From Lophius americanus (lineage: Eukaryota; Chordata; Actinopteri; Lophiiformes; Lophiidae), in assembly GCA_037951165.1 (NCBI GenBank), contig JBBDHG010000098.1:1898501-1962500 (forward strand): a stretch of DNA of 64,000 nt. The letters are read 5' to 3'. Below, piece after piece: positions 22,876-36,505 of the stretch. Each line of letters begins with the position of its first letter. The stretch's first letter is position 1. Both the position numbers and the translations under genes were made by a program. The notes beneath the pieces are model-generated. The model did not search any database. It was not told the DNA's origin and saw only the letters and a program-made list of their open reading frames with translations.

Positions 22876-24234
22876 TTTTGATTAATCTTTCAACGCTTCA
22901 CTGCCAGTCATCATAATAACTTCACATCTGTTATCAAAGATATCAGTGAAGATATGTGCTTTCCCTCACCCAGGAAGGCAGTGCAGGGGAACATACTGGC
23001 GCTAAGTCACGATGAAGATGGTGATGAACAAGTCAGATAACAGTGGTGCAGACCCCGCAGAAGGTGAAACATCAAATTCTGCTGAAGTGGAACTCAAATA
23101 AAATGAAGTGAAGCCCTGGCCATGATTAATGGACCACTTCGGCATAAAGTGCAAGAAAGGCCACAGTTTCATTGTGCAGTATTCCACGTTTGCCCGGAGA
23201 GACCAAACTAGCAGCTTATAAAAACTCGACATCAAACCTGCACAAGCATCTTGAGGTAAGTTGAATATTACTTGTGCCGTTGCATTGGTAGTTAAAAATA
23301 AGATTTTTATAGTTTGGTAAGATGCTTTGCTCAAATTAGCCAAAAAGAAATTATTGCATTAAATTCCTAATGTTGGTTCGGTTGGGTAGCTAGTACTGAT
23401 TATGCTAACGCTCTGTTAGCCTACCTGACCTGATCGAAAACAGGGGTAGCATCGGAAAATGATGTCTCTGTCTTAGTAGAGTGTGGTACAGAGACAGAAC
23501 CAGATAAAAACACTGCTATGCTGAGTTCAGGGACAACAAGTGAGACTTCTTTAAGGAGGATAACATTTGTTTTTCTGATGTTGTTGCTATGTTGTTCAGC
23601 CGTGTATCTCGACGCTCCTCCAGAAAGTAAGAGTCTAGGCTACTTCATAGAACCCCACTTTACACTGAACCATCCCTAGTTTTGATGGAACCATAGCTTT
23701 ACTGCCACACTGGACCACAAATGTGATTATAATAATTTTAGTCAAATATAAGGAGGACCATAGAAATTTACATTTTTTGTTGCTCAAAAACAAAATAATG
23801 ACTGATTTTTTTTAAATTTTCATCCAATTTATGCCCGGGTCTGTTCGGAGTTGGGTCACCTGGTTTTACCACCGCTGTGAGGGGTGGAGTGTTGGGATGT
23901 GCAATAGGACCAGATAGATGGTGAACTTTGTCTGAAGCAGCAGTCTGGGCTTTCAAATTGGGTATAAAACTCAGGATTTGGAGTCTTTAATGTGAATAAC
24001 TGGATGTCTTAGGAAAAATAAGATGTTAAGAGTTCTCGATGACGTAAACTATATACAAAATCTATGGTAGATTTCTTTGACTAATATTAAACAAAACTTT
24101 TAGTTGACTAAAGCCTGACAAAAAAAACAAAAACAGGATGATGTTTTTATTGGCACATCACTAAGACTACAACCAAATCAAGCTCCCTGTGAAAGTCCCC
24201 ATTCCCCTGCATTGTAAAACCAATTCCTCTGACT

Positions 24235-24485
24235 GTACTCCTCAAATTAAATGTGAAGTTAAGTCCACATTATTTTTTGTAAAAAAGATCCCCCTAGAGA
24301 GTAAAATATAAACAATTAGTGTAAAATATGAATAGACTGAATCCGACCTACGGTTGACAAAGTATGTGCCTGAAAACAACCATTCCTAAATTCAATGTAG
24401 TTTATAATTATGTCTATGTGGGTATGCAAGTTGAAAATGATTGATGAAATATGAAATATCCCAGACTTTTGGGGGATATAGAAAT
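24235..24485 (+). mobile_element. family X dispersed repeat, copy 4
   Basis: Diverged copy: GATCCCCCTAGAGAGTAAAA, a GAATAGACTGAATCCGACC block, CTACGGTTGACAAAG, CTATGTGGGTATGCAAGTTG and AAAATGATTGATGAAATATG match copies 2 and 3 in order. The central motif has lost part of its CTAGTG end. Confidence 0.5.
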
Positions 24486-27400
24486 AGCTTACAAAATGAA
24501 CATGGAGTTGGGGGGTTGCTTACCAAGCTGTCTGACCATCCGCCAGTCAAGCTGAATTGCAGCATAACCCAGTGTGTCACAATTTGGGTAAGGGACTATT
24601 TCATGTCTGATGAATCCACTGTAATTTCCGAACGGGAAGAATTTGCTGTGTTTGCAAAAGTGTCTATTTCCCAACATAAACATTGCACCATTTGTAGAAC
24701 CAGCAATTAAATAGAAAGACTGAAATTGCTCAATTGACCCTAGTGTTTTGGTTTTTCTACACTTTTTCTCTTGTCAAACCAAAACTGGATAAACAACATT
24801 TTTACTTGACATTTCCAGAATATTCTTCTCACACAAGTGTTGGCTTCAGTCTGATTGTCTGCAGGAGCTGTCATGTGCCTGAGTGACTCCGAATGGATGA
24901 GGTTAGTTCGCTTGAGTCCAGGCGTGTTTGTGAATCATGATGTCACCTGTTGCTGGAGGGAAGAGACGAGGCGGGGGGCACAGCTTTGCATTTGAACTGG
25001 GAAAAAATCACATCAATCTTGACCAGGCCTGTTGTCGGCACATAATTAGCCAGGACAAGGTGATGGAAGAAAAACTATTATGTTGGCTTGAGTGTCTCTG
25101 TCACGTTTCATTACGCTCAACAAAGAACTCCAATCCAATCTTCGAGCTCACTTTGTTTGAGTGTGGAACTCAAATGTTTTGATTTATCATTCACACATAC
25201 GTTGAGCTTTGGAAAACTTCACCCAAGTGTCCATTAATGAGCCAGAATTCTGCAGCTACACTTTAAATGACCAAAATGCACACAGAGATTATTCCTACTT
25301 TAACTGAACTTTCCGGACTCCTTGTGTATTTCAGAATTAGTTTTAAGATCCTATGACATCCTTACAAAAATTGGTTTACGGTCCCCTACCATTTTAGATC
25401 TCGTCAACCGCAAATAAATACTATGAGTCCTCAATGCTAGTCTTTTTAATTATACCTTAATCGCAACATAAACTAAGTGGTGAAGCGGCTTTTACCAAAT
25501 ATCACCAACTCTGTACAATTTTTTAAGAAAAAGCTAAATTATTTTTCACCTCTTTCTCTCCTCCCTCATATACATCTACATATATATATATATAATTATC
25601 TACCTATTTATTAATTTCAATTATTGATCTTATTTTTGTATGCTTTATTAAAATTACTATTATGATTGTTATCGTTGCATTCTGTGCATGAAGGGTGCGA
25701 TACAAATACAGTTACCATTATTGTTGTTATAAGACTTTTCTTTTACGTCACATAATTAGCCCCATAAACTAGAAACATTATCATCGGGGGGGTTTCAGAA
25801 ATTCAGGATTATTATCAAAATGATGCGAACATTATCCTCATGCATAAAAATATGTAAAATGAATGAATAAATAAATAAATAAAATAATGTTCGATTAAAG
25901 TTCAATTGAAAAAATACTAGACTATGCACCATAAATGCCAGGCCAGTAGCTGGCAGTGTAACATTTCAAAATCAACACCACAGGAGACCTACACAGGAAT
26001 TGATTCTCTAGTTGTGACACTCTTTCAGCTGTACCATTTCAAGTTTGTGACAGAGGATCGTCCATCCATATCCTGTTTCGATTTCAGTTTCATGTTCCGC
26101 ATTTTGATTTGGCATAGGCCGTGTGCCCTTCATAACGTAAACGTCACTATATATCTGGTCTTCGGACAGGCGCTATAAATACTCTGATTCGTGACCCCTT
26201 AATGGCTTGGTTGTTAAAATGGTGACAGTAACCATGGAATATTGGAATGTCACACTTTGGATCATTTTAGAAAAGTTGTGTTAGAAAAGATTATCTCTTC
26301 ATTAGCTGAAGTATAATGTATCTGATGTATCAACCCTGTACACCATCCTTGTGAAGGTTTAATAAGAAACTACTCATCATCTTCATAAAAAGTTGCCACT
26401 TTATTTAAGAATACCCTTGTCCGAAATGAATAAGAATCTATTGAACTAAAATCAATACAATACCTGTGAACAAAGATGGGGAGGTTGCACAACCAGGTCT
26501 TTATTTTGTTCTACCTCTCTTTGGCCTCTTTTAACTCTGTTTAAGTCATTGTGGTCTACATTAAACCACCTGGATAAAGGATGAGGGCCTCATGTAGCCT
26601 ACATTATGTCTGCACTGAAAGCAGAACAGCAGCAGATAATTTGTCATGTTGTTGAGAAGGCAGACAAACACGAGCTTTCTTCTCTACTTCTGTGCTTCAT
26701 TTCCCCACCGGGGTTATCTTGCGGTGTTTCAGCCGCAGTGGCCTGGATTCCAGGTGGACGGAACAACCAATGGGGTGTGAAGATCTTTTCCTCATTAAAA
26801 GGTAACTGTATCTCCTGCTTTTCACTGCCACTAGAAGAAATGTACACATGGAAGAGTGGAACCTTTGTGAGTGTGCGTCAATGTGGACATTGTGGACCAG
26901 TTTCGCTGAAGGTTGTGGACTGTATCAGCCAGCCGAAGAGATCACATAGGCAGGCGATTCACAGAGTCCCTGCAGCGAGATTAAAACTGATAACAGAGCT
27001 GCTTTAGAAAAAGCAGCTTCTTTGTACCTGCTGTGGAAACCTCTCACCATAGCACCAGTTTTGTGGTTGTACAAAGGATTAAATTGATTAGAATGGAGCA
27101 ACTCTTCCAGGATCTTTGCATCTTACTCGAAACCTCAAGCAAACAAGACTTTATTCAGAATTCAGACGAATCAGATTTGTTCACCAAATCACATCTTTGG
27201 ACGAAGATATCATTTCCTTCTTGCAGGTGACCGAATGAGATTTGTGCATAAAGACACCCATGACTTATCTGAACGGTTCACTGTGGAAACAGCATCTAAT
27301 TGAGGAATTATTGATTTCACCCATAAGAAGCGAGAAACATTTCACATTTAATGAAATTATGGACGATATAAAATACACTAAATGGACTTTTATGAGAACA

Positions 27401-27499
27401 TTTTAGAAATACCCGAGAAGTCAGGATTATCATTGAATCTTCATCTCTGCGTGCCAAACCCTAAATCATCCGTAAAACTACAGTAGCTCATGGATCACT

Positions 27500-27905
27500 T
27501 TCATTTTTATAACCCCTGGATTGGTTTTGGGAAAGTTGCAGATTTCCGACACTATGGTGAGCTTTATCTCCAAACCATTTTTGGGCAATAATTTCTCAGC
27601 TGGTTGTTCAATTTAGATCAGATTTTGTGCATATGAATTTACAAGAGGCAATATATCTTGTTTATTTAATTTTTTATAACTTCTTAACCGTCCGTCCATT
27701 TAGTCCAATTTTGGTGCTGCGATTCGAGGAGTTCTATCTCGTAACTGTCAGATTTCACTCTAATAGTTCATACTTCAGTCACCAGGGGGAGCTTTCATAT
27801 GAATAATAATGTGGATATAACTTCATATTTAATTTGAGGAGTTCTATTACGGAGACTTCTTGCTGTTGGGCACAAAAGAATAGACCTAGTTTGAAATTAA
27901 ATTTG
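27500..27905 (-). mobile_element. family X dispersed repeat, copy 5 (reverse)
   Basis: Reverse orientation. TCACCAGGGGGAGCTTTCA at 27779-27797 is the complement of the family motif. GACACTATGGTGAGCTTTAT near 27547 is a second, decayed motif. The AATAATTTCTCAGCTGGTTG and GTGCATATGAATTTAC blocks also match. Confidence 0.55.
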
Positions 27906-29714
27906 ATTTCTTATTTTGGATTCCACAATATATATCACTTTTGCTGGGAGAACTAAAAAACTGATCCTTAGAATTTTAGTTACCTTGTAGTTAACATGAG
28001 ATCCTGTTTGAATCACTGACCAGTTTTAAGTCTGTTATGCTTTTTGTTTTGGCAGGTCAGCTTTGGCTAAATAGTCAGAAGTGAAAATTATTTTCTTCAG
28101 GGAAGCAAAGATGCAATTTTATCATTTCACAGAAAATTATTCTTCTAATGATATTCCGGAATTTACAAATAACCATGTTCGTCCGGTTTGACAGCCCAGT
28201 GTGTCACCTCCTCGCCGCAAACATCATCCTAACAGCTACTAGCCTAACAAACTCTCTAGGGAAGTGGTGGGAATGTGGCAGTTCAGTAGGCTTTCCCCGA
28301 CATTTAAAGGAGTCTTGACAACTATATCACCATGGGTTCTTATAAGTTAATGAATGTTGTCTGACTTTGACCATATTTTTGCTACCATTAAGCTTGTTAA
28401 CTTGATTATTTACTAATGGTTTAAGGGCAACAATTACTTTCTCCAAGCCTGTGATTGGCTGGTTTTGTAGCACACTGTGCTCGCTGTGTTGAGTTCTTAA
28501 AGCGTGCACCCATAGTTGAAAACAGAACAGAGAGAAGAAATATGTAAGAGAACGAATGACTAAAACCGAGCAGAGATGTTGTTATTGTACATGTATGTCG
28601 ATAATAGCCACTACAGAAATGCACATAATAGGTTTTTATTTGCTCAGCTCAGGTTGTTCTTTGCTCAAGAACATCTTCTTTTAAAAAAATACATGCTTGA
28701 AAAAAATCAGTACACAGATACTCCCACTGCTGGCTCAGGAATAACACCTTTTCATTCGCCCTAAAGATTCCCATATATGGATTTCCCTTTCAAGCGTTCA
28801 GGAGCGTTTTGAATAATTCTTGATTTGGATGAGCTGTGACTGATTGCATGTTTGTTGATAAGAATCTTTGTATGTACAGTTATGGGGTGTCATGGGAAAT
28901 GGACCTGAGCACACTTTGACACCTTGCACTGACAGGTCTACTGTGGCAATGACACACGCAGACAGAAAACCCCCCAATAATTTAAGATAAAATGAATTAT
29001 CCCTTACATTCATCTTGTAATCAGGTGAAAATTGGTGTTAATGAGGAGCAGCTGCTGTGGGTGAAATGTCTCGCCAAGTACTACAGCGGTGTGTAAAATC
29101 ACTTCTGATATTATCAAGTCAGGTCTTCACTCTGAATGGATGGATGGAAGAGTTTTCAGATTTACATCAGACACATTATCTGCAGGAGGTGTTTGCCAAA
29201 AACTACTTTTGTCCAAAGTGATCTTATCGCATTAGCAGCAAAATGTTAGACTAATTGCAAACAAAGCACAAGTAATTAGTGGTGCCCACAGCCCAGTTCT
29301 AAGCTGACACCGTGATTCTCATGGAACAATCTCTATTGACTGCTATCAGACGGACAATCGTGGCTCTTTGGTTCCCGTCGGCCAAAAAAACACTTCTTTA
29401 CTGGCTGAGAAGCAGAACTCTCCGAGTTGTGCAGCTGCAGTCCGGTTCTGTAGCTATTGTGTACATGTCGTGTCTGTTCATGTCATACGGGCCAGCTGTG
29501 CAAAATAGACAGGAAGGAAGACTCTCAGACTGGGTCTGACTGAAAAATCAGACATCGTGCGATAGCTGGAAAACAAGAATGAATACATAAAAAGTGATCA
29601 AAGAAGGTAAAACACACTTGAATATGAGTTTCGTTTTTAAAAGCAGCAGTGACTTATATTGGTTGATGAAGAATTGATTTGGTTTGACTGCGTGAATAAA
29701 ATAAATTGTATTTC

Positions 29715-29830
29715 TTCCACTTATCTGGGCAAGGGTCACGGTCAGGGGCAGGCTAACGGTTTAAGAGGGTATTTTGGATGTGTTCTCCTCAGCATCGCTC
29801 CCCAGCTCAACTTGGGGGATCTCCAGACAT
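29715..29830 (+). mobile_element. decayed L2/LINE-like fragment
   Basis: CACTTATCTGGGCAAGGGTC and ACGGTCAGGGGCAGGC followed by CCCCAGCTCAACTTGGGGGA recall a widespread fish LINE segment also seen at 378-492. Short and diverged. Confidence 0.4.
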
Positions 29831-29906
29831 TTTCAAAGGACTATTAATCATCATATTGATCAATCACACATATTTATATATAAATACATATATATAACTA
29901 TAGATG

Positions 29907-29910
<4 letters not shown>

Positions 29911-29956
<46 letters not shown>

Positions 29957-29964
29957 GAGAGAGA
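29911..29964. repeat. (GA)n microsatellite
   Basis: About 54 bp of GA with one T interruption at 29951, preceded by a short TA-rich tract. Confidence 0.95.
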
Positions 29965-30139
29965 AATTTGAAAAATGCCTGAATAAAGCATCAACAGGAT
30001 TTTTCAACTGTTGAGATGTGTGCTGATTTATGACCTTGTAATGCTAATTGTACAATCTGACAAGCAGAAAATAAAAGATACTGAAGGAAAAATGTTCTGT
30101 AGTTAAAGGCATTCTATGAAGTTTCAAATGTGAGTGTCC

Positions 30140-30345
30140 TTCATTTTTCTATAACTGCTTTACCTTTACAGGGCAGCGGGGGGGGCTGGAAACATTCCCA
30201 GCTGGCATTGAGAGAGGCTGTGTACATCCTAAACAATTCCCCAGTTCATGACATGGTTGACACTTAGGAACATTTATTCTCACATTCTCTGACACTCACA
30301 TTGGCCACTTTACAGTCACTGATTCACATGTATAGCATATTTTTG
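30140..30345 (-). mobile_element. L2-derived/tRNA-SINE-like element, copy 4 (reverse, partial)
   Basis: CTATAACTGCTTTACC, then GGGGGGGGCTGGAAACATTC, CCAGCTGGCATTGAGAG, CACATTCTCTGACACTCAC and TGGCCACTTTACAGTCACTG follow the reverse block order of this fish element. The tRNA-like end is missing. Confidence 0.65.
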
Positions 30346-31399
30346 AACCGTTTGAGCAGGTTGGCGTAAGCGAAGAGGACCTTCTATTTAACTGTTCAAC
30401 TCACAAGCAGTCTGAAATATTAAGAATGCACCGAGAGAACACTTCCGACCTTCTGCAGGACCTCAGTCCTGAATAAGAGCTGAATAGTAGAAGTTATTCC
30501 GGATTTTAAACTGACTATGTTGCATGTTTGTGCAGGTTGATGTCATCAGACTTGCTGTAAATCTACCTATCCACTGTTCTTTTGTATTGGAGAGTATTGG
30601 AGAGGCTAATCGTTAACTCAACAAGCTGTTTCTGGGGTTTTATTGCATTCATTTCAGAGGGAATCCAGATGGATGGATCTTAAATAACTATGTAAATACT
30701 ATTAATCAAGCAGATCCTCGTGCCTAATCAATATCTTCACCACTTATTTCAGCGCTGGCTTATAGATTGTACCGCTTTATACTACGGTCGATTTTTGATT
30801 CCCTGAAAACTCACCCAGCTGAAAACCGAGGAAGGTACGACAATATTTTAGTCCTTGAGCTTTTGAAGATCCACAATTGCCTGACCTTATCCCTGAATAT
30901 CTGTAGAGTTTTATACAAGCTGCTTCATGACCAAAAAACTTCCACTGAAAATAATTTTTCAGAAACTAAAGCAGAGACGTTGGAACTGGAATTACCGCCT
31001 CATGCTTGCATACCTCCGTGCACCAGTCTACATCTCAATCTGTCCAGACTAAAAGGTCCTAAAAAGGTCAAAAGGTTATTCTTTCTCCCCTAAGAATCCT
31101 TACATTAATCACGGTTACGCATATTGAATTAGCTTACTGGATTACGTCGGATGCCCGACCTGACACAACCCTATCATTTATCCGGGCTTGGGACACGTAC
31201 TAGATGTAGATGGGTAGGCTGGAAGCACCAGGACATTTCCTAAAGTCTGAATTTCTGCCACGACCTCCTTTGACTGGGATTATAACACCAGTCTACTGCA
31301 CCAAAGGCAGTGGTGTAATCCCCTAAATTATCCAGCTGCTGAAATGTTGCATTACTGATGGATGGATTATTGGTCAACCATGCATCAGCATAGAGAAAA

Positions 31400-31965
31400 T
31401 AACAGTTGGAAAACTAGGCCTATGATGTCGCCCCCGACTGCGAGGGTGTATCCCAGAAAAAGCACCCAATCCCCTGCGTGGTACAAGCAATCTCAGACAT
31501 ACTTCCGAGTGGACTCCTCAAAAATTATGTCTGAGAAGCAGTGGTTTTCAAAAAAAGGCTCTACCTAGTGTGTAAAACTTGAAATTCAAGAGTAAAATAT
31601 GACATAGATAAGATAGGTCTACCTGAGTTGATTTATATTAAATGAATTATGACTTAATTAGCCTGATGGTTAGGAAGTTATGACTGTAAAATAGTGTTTT
31701 CCGTGACAAGGCTCCACCCAGTGAGTGAAATATGAGCTATAAGAGTAAAATATCATATATAATATTGATTTCGGGTCAGTTCATATTCACTTAATTTAGA
31801 ATTAACGGTTAGAATTTGAGATAAAGCTCCCCTATTTTCAGAAGTACAATCAATCCAGTTCCTACTCTTAGTGGATAAACAGTTTCAGTATGAGATGATT
31901 TTTGATGTATCATGTTAGTGGTTAGGATCTGAGGCGATGACGATCCCATAATATCCTTGACTTTA
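31400..31965 (+). mobile_element. family X dispersed repeats, copy 6 (two or three overlapping units)
   Basis: TCAAAAAAAGGCTCTACCTA followed by GTGTGTAAAAC, then GACAAGGCTCCACCCAGTGAG, and ATAAAGCTCCCCTATTTTC (31821-31839) are three successive versions of the family motif about 130-150 bp apart. GTCTGAGAAGCAGTGG and GGATAAACAGTTTCAGTATG flank them. The region looks like a tandem or compound insertion. Confidence 0.5.
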
Positions 31966-32981
31966 AGGCCTATGATGAAATGGAAAGCTGATCTTTTTTT
32001 TATAGATGATGAGTGTATATATATATTGTGTGTACACAATGAGACTTTAAATTATTCAAAGCGTGACGCAGATGGAAACCTATTTCACATAATTGTCTTT
32101 GGTAAATACGCTACACCAGCATCTTCCTTCTGTGTGAATATAGTTGTACGTGTTTGAGTGTCTCTCCACTGGTACAGAGAAGTGACAGCAATGATGCTGT
32201 AAACAGGCAAAAAAAATTAGCTATGAAAAAAACCCAACCACTTCCTGAAGAGGAGGTCAAGACACTGTTCCCAGCATCAGAGCTTTCCCAGAGTCCTTTC
32301 CTTTCACAACAAGTCTCTCTCTGGGGCACGTCAGCATCCCTATCCACCAACATCTGAGTTTGTCTCCGCTGAGAACATATTAAACCTTTTTTCATTATAA
32401 GGAAATGTACGTCTGTGGAAGAGGGACTGTTGGGAGTCCCCTTAGTGCCAGGGGAAATATTCAATCTCTACTGCCATATATAAATGAGATCAATTCAGAT
32501 ATCTCATCATCTCAGGCCCTTTCCAGATCAGATTAAAGCTTGCCACCGGGCCCCTTGCATATTTATTTTTGGATTTATCAAAAACCCTATTAGACGGGAT
32601 GTGGGAAGGCTACAGCCAGCGGAGTAACAATAACACACACGGCTACAGTAAACATGTCAGCTCTCATGAAAGCTGGCGTCACTGTCTGAGACCATTAGGA
32701 GGAAAGATTTCGCCTTGCGTGTCCTGGGGTTTGGGGGAATTCACTTTTTTGAATCGCAGCAGACAAAGCACCAAGTTCTGACAAATACAGACATCTTACA
32801 CAAACCTTGAGCCCCAGTTTGGGCTTTTCAAAAGAACTGAATAAAAACTGAGCACGGATAACACTTGCTGGGTTTGGCATCCCCCAATTACCGGTCAGGA
32901 AACATACTTGCATATATTCTACTAGCATATATATTCTTGACTGAAATGACTGAAATGGTGGTGGTGGACTTTTCGGCACCC

Positions 32982-33436
32982 ACATATATCAGTAAGCCAT
33001 AACATTATAACTACTGACAGGTGGAGACAAGACAACATGAATTATATTGTGTCGGTGGTTGGTACATATTAGGCTGCATGAGAATAATGTGTCCTGAAGT
33101 TATGGAAAAATGGACAGGAATCTCCGGTAAGGGTCTAATTGCCATGGATACGAAACCAGGTCAGAGTATCTCCAGAAACGGCAGGTCTTGTTGGGTGCTC
33201 CTGATATGCGCTTGTTAGAACCCACTAGAGTGGTCTACATTTGAATAGAATAGAAGAAACTTTATTAATCAGGGTCATGAGTGACCATTAATGCAACTAC
33301 GGACTGAAAGCTAGCCCATGTTGTCCAAAAAGAGGAGATACTGTAGCACATATCGTTGAAAATACTTGTGCTGGAACTGCAGGAATGTTTGATGATGATT
33401 GATTGAAGTTGATCTTAATGTTATAGCTGATCATCA
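32982..33436 (+). mobile_element. internally deleted Tc1-like transposon, copy 1
   Basis: The left end has ATCAGTAAGCCATAACATTA and the right end CTTAATGTTATAGCTGATCA, approximate inverted repeats. Between them AGGTCAGAGTATCTCCAGAA, ACGGCAGGTCTTGTTGGGTG and AGATACTGTAGCACATATCG mark the N-terminal (helix-turn-helix) half of the transposase. The catalytic half is absent. A 60-bp segment at about 33236-33298 (GAATAGAATAGAAGAAACTT, TATTAATCAGGGTCATGAG) interrupts it and resembles a retroelement tail insertion. Confidence 0.7.
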
Positions 33437-33610
33437 GTTTGTTTACCCTAATCCCAATTTCCCAAAGCCTAAAATAAATGAAAGTATTAAAATTAAGTAA
33501 TAAAAGTCTTCAACTTGCACAGTAGGTGGTGGATCGTTGTGGAAAGGAGTTTCCCCTTGAGGACATTAAAGTCTAGAGACTTCTGATGTCAATTGGGGCA
33601 TCAAAAACTG

Positions 33611-33786
<176 letters not shown>

Positions 33787-33834
33787 ATAGGTCCAGTTGT
33801 ATTTTAAGTGAACTGATGGCTCGAAAGTGTTTGG

Positions 33835-34010
33835 AGAGCTCCCCCTAGTGTTGTAAATATACGACCGACCTTGCTGAAAATCAATACACTTCTTCCAGGC
33901 ACTAACGTCAATTTTGGTAGAAAAAAATAAGAGAAATGATCAATGAAACAGTTTTTGAGTTGCCGCCACATCTCTTTGACTCTGACTTTTGAGGGATATT
34001 TTTGAATTGG
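33835..34010 (+). mobile_element. family X dispersed repeat, copy 7
   Basis: Starts GAGAGCTCCCCCTAGTGTTG (33835-33854), then TAAATATACGACCGACCTTG, AAAAATAAGAGAAATGATC and CAGTTTTTGAGTTGCC, and ends in TTTTGAGGGATAT. It begins directly after the AT array, which may have grown at its edge. Confidence 0.6.
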
Positions 34011-34177
34011 AGGAGACCTGAATTACTTTGGCTGCTGGGCAGAACGCCACGGCTAACTTGCTGGTTTTATATACCAGTGTCCGCTTCAAGTTGTCATAAA
34101 TCATATGTAAAGAAACGCTGAAGGGAATTTAAAAAATGGTCATTTGATCCATCATTTATCTGCATTATAAATTAAAT

Positions 34178-34179
<2 letters not shown>

Positions 34180-34210
<31 letters not shown>
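34180..34210. repeat. (TTA)n microsatellite
   Basis: About ten pure ATT units. Confidence 0.95.
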
Positions 34211-34211
<1 letters not shown>

Positions 34212-36254
34212 CTGCTTTGCTGTGTTTTGTTATTGTTTGTTTTTGTTCCATGACGCTTCATTTCTCAATTTACCAAATCATTGAGTCAGCACTATTTCAA
34301 GGAGCCATATTGTGATCAATATGAAACTGCAGCTGACATATAATGAGCATGAACTCATTAATTATTCAGGCTTGGAGAATCCTGGTTTTATACACATTCA
34401 AATGAATGAGATGCTGCACTCAATTAGAGCTAATGTGAATAATAGAAAAGCTCTCCATTCAGACATGCATATTAATGTAGCTACTCAACAGTTACTAATT
34501 ACCAGTAGGGCCCATTTTTGAGAACATTAGCTAAAATGCAAAAAAGAATTATGTTAAACCTTGGAGAGCTACAGGGTTTTGCATGAACCCCTTTCGATCC
34601 ACCTCTGTCCAGTATCCATCTGATATACCAGTTGAGCTGCAGGATGGTGAAACCATGATGGAGGAGTAAATTTTCTTCCTCTCACTTGAAAGAACCATGA
34701 ATCACCCTGTGGCGCTCCAGAAGACTGAAAACAACTACACGAGTATCCTCCACTCTGTGACCGGCAGCTGCTCCAATTTACTCTGCAATGAACACACATG
34801 CTGCGTCACAAGACGGCATTTTGGCAGCCCGACTGGTTTGCCACCTCATGCCAAGATTTCACAATAAATCAAGCTGCAATTAAACCATCAGATGCAGGCT
34901 GATGGTTTGCATCTGTTTACGGTTCAATGGAACCCTCCTGAGCCATTAAACCGTTACCTCAATAAATCTCAAATGCTGCAATCTTGAGAAGCATAATTGC
35001 TCCGGTAATTTTGGTACGGCAGAGAAATATCATTTTTGTCTTGTGTTGACAGATTGGTAGACAATTCACCGTTCCTTGTTATGTTAGGAGTCTGCCGTCT
35101 TGAATTAATGTCGGCATTAAGCGCCGTTTGGAATGTGAAGGATCAGGTCACTCGTAAAAGTGAATACGGTCTTGCAGCTCATTGTTCTGGTTTACAGCTC
35201 AGACATTTACTGTTTGGGCTCACTCCTACTGCCCTCATTAACCAAGCTTCAATTCACAGCTGGAAGAAAAGGAGCTCTGCTAAACAGTGTGTCAAGTGTT
35301 GAAAATGGAATTTTGTACCAGTCTGGCTTGATACATGACTGCATTTGCTCAACAGTCTGAGTTTGTTTTTTTTAAATGGAGGACTGGTCTGGATTGAAAT
35401 TTGGCCAATATAGTACCTGGACTCTAACTCTAAAGCCACAACTGTTGTCACTTGTGCAGAATGTGACTTTATTGTCTTGCTGGAATAAGCAGCAAGGCAA
35501 TAAATAAGCAGTTATGTGGATCGCAGCATATGTTGTTCCAAAACCTGAATTTCCCTTTCAGCATTAATAGTGTAAGTTACTCATGCAATGGGCATTAACA
35601 ACCCCCCCAAGACAGACACTTTCTTTTCAAGTTTGTGCTGTTAACACCGTGGATGTTTAATTTCCTCTATAGCCCGGAGGACACAATAACCATGATTTCC
35701 AAAAGTATTTGAAATGTGGACTCGACAAACCAAAAGACACTTTCTGTCAGTCCATCTCAGATGAACTCGGCGCCGGAGAAGTCGGCGGACGTCGCTGATA
35801 TGGCTCTTACCTGTCACAATCAGTTTGTCACCCTGTTCCTGTATGCTTCTCTTTCTCTCGCCCTCCCCTTGCCCCTCTTTCCAGTTGTGTCTGTGTTGTG
35901 GGCTTGACCCAACACACCTGCCTCCAGACTCTGCGCCACACCTGATATCAGTCCCGTCATCTTTGGCGCTATTTTCACATTTTCATAATGTAGTGAAAGC
36001 AGTGATCTCCCCATCTTTGCTTTGAATAACAATGAGAATGTTCCTTTCATACCCAACAAATATGAAGCTCCTTATGTATAGAAGGCTTGAATTTGAGTTT
36101 TTGAACGGCAGACTACTAGTTCTACTGGCATAAAATTCAGAACAGAGACAAAAATCGTTAAAATTCAACAAAGACGATGCAATACAACTTTAGATGTTTT
36201 ATATATGTACTGTTTTCGATTGACTAGGGTGTCACAAAGAACTACAAGACGATC

Positions 36255-36505
36255 ACATTCTGTTTTATTAATCAAAGCAAGGAGGTTCCGGGATCAATCA
36301 ACCTAAGGCCATGGAGCTTTTCTGTGTGGAAGTTTTACGTTATCTCCATGCCTGCAAATGACAACTCCAAATTTGCCCATAGGTGTGAATGTTGTTTGTC
36401 TTGATGTGTGTTGGCTTGGGCTTGTTAAGGGTTTACCAAACCTATTACCCAGTGTCATTTGGGATAAGATCCAGCCCCCACAATAACTGATTACCAAAAC
36501 TAAGG
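36255..36505 (+). mobile_element. L2-derived/tRNA-SINE-like element, copy 5
   Basis: GGAGGTTCCGGGATCAATC, GGAGCTTTTCTGTGTGGAAG, TCCAAATTTGCCCATAGGTG, TGAATGTTGTTTGTCTTG and TGGGATAAGATCCAGCCCCC follow the forward block order of this element. Degraded, tRNA-like head mostly missing. Confidence 0.7.

Noticed and set aside
26606..27007. 133-codon plus-strand open frame
   Set aside because: Composition is unremarkable, no motif or homology recognised, and an antisense frame is also open.
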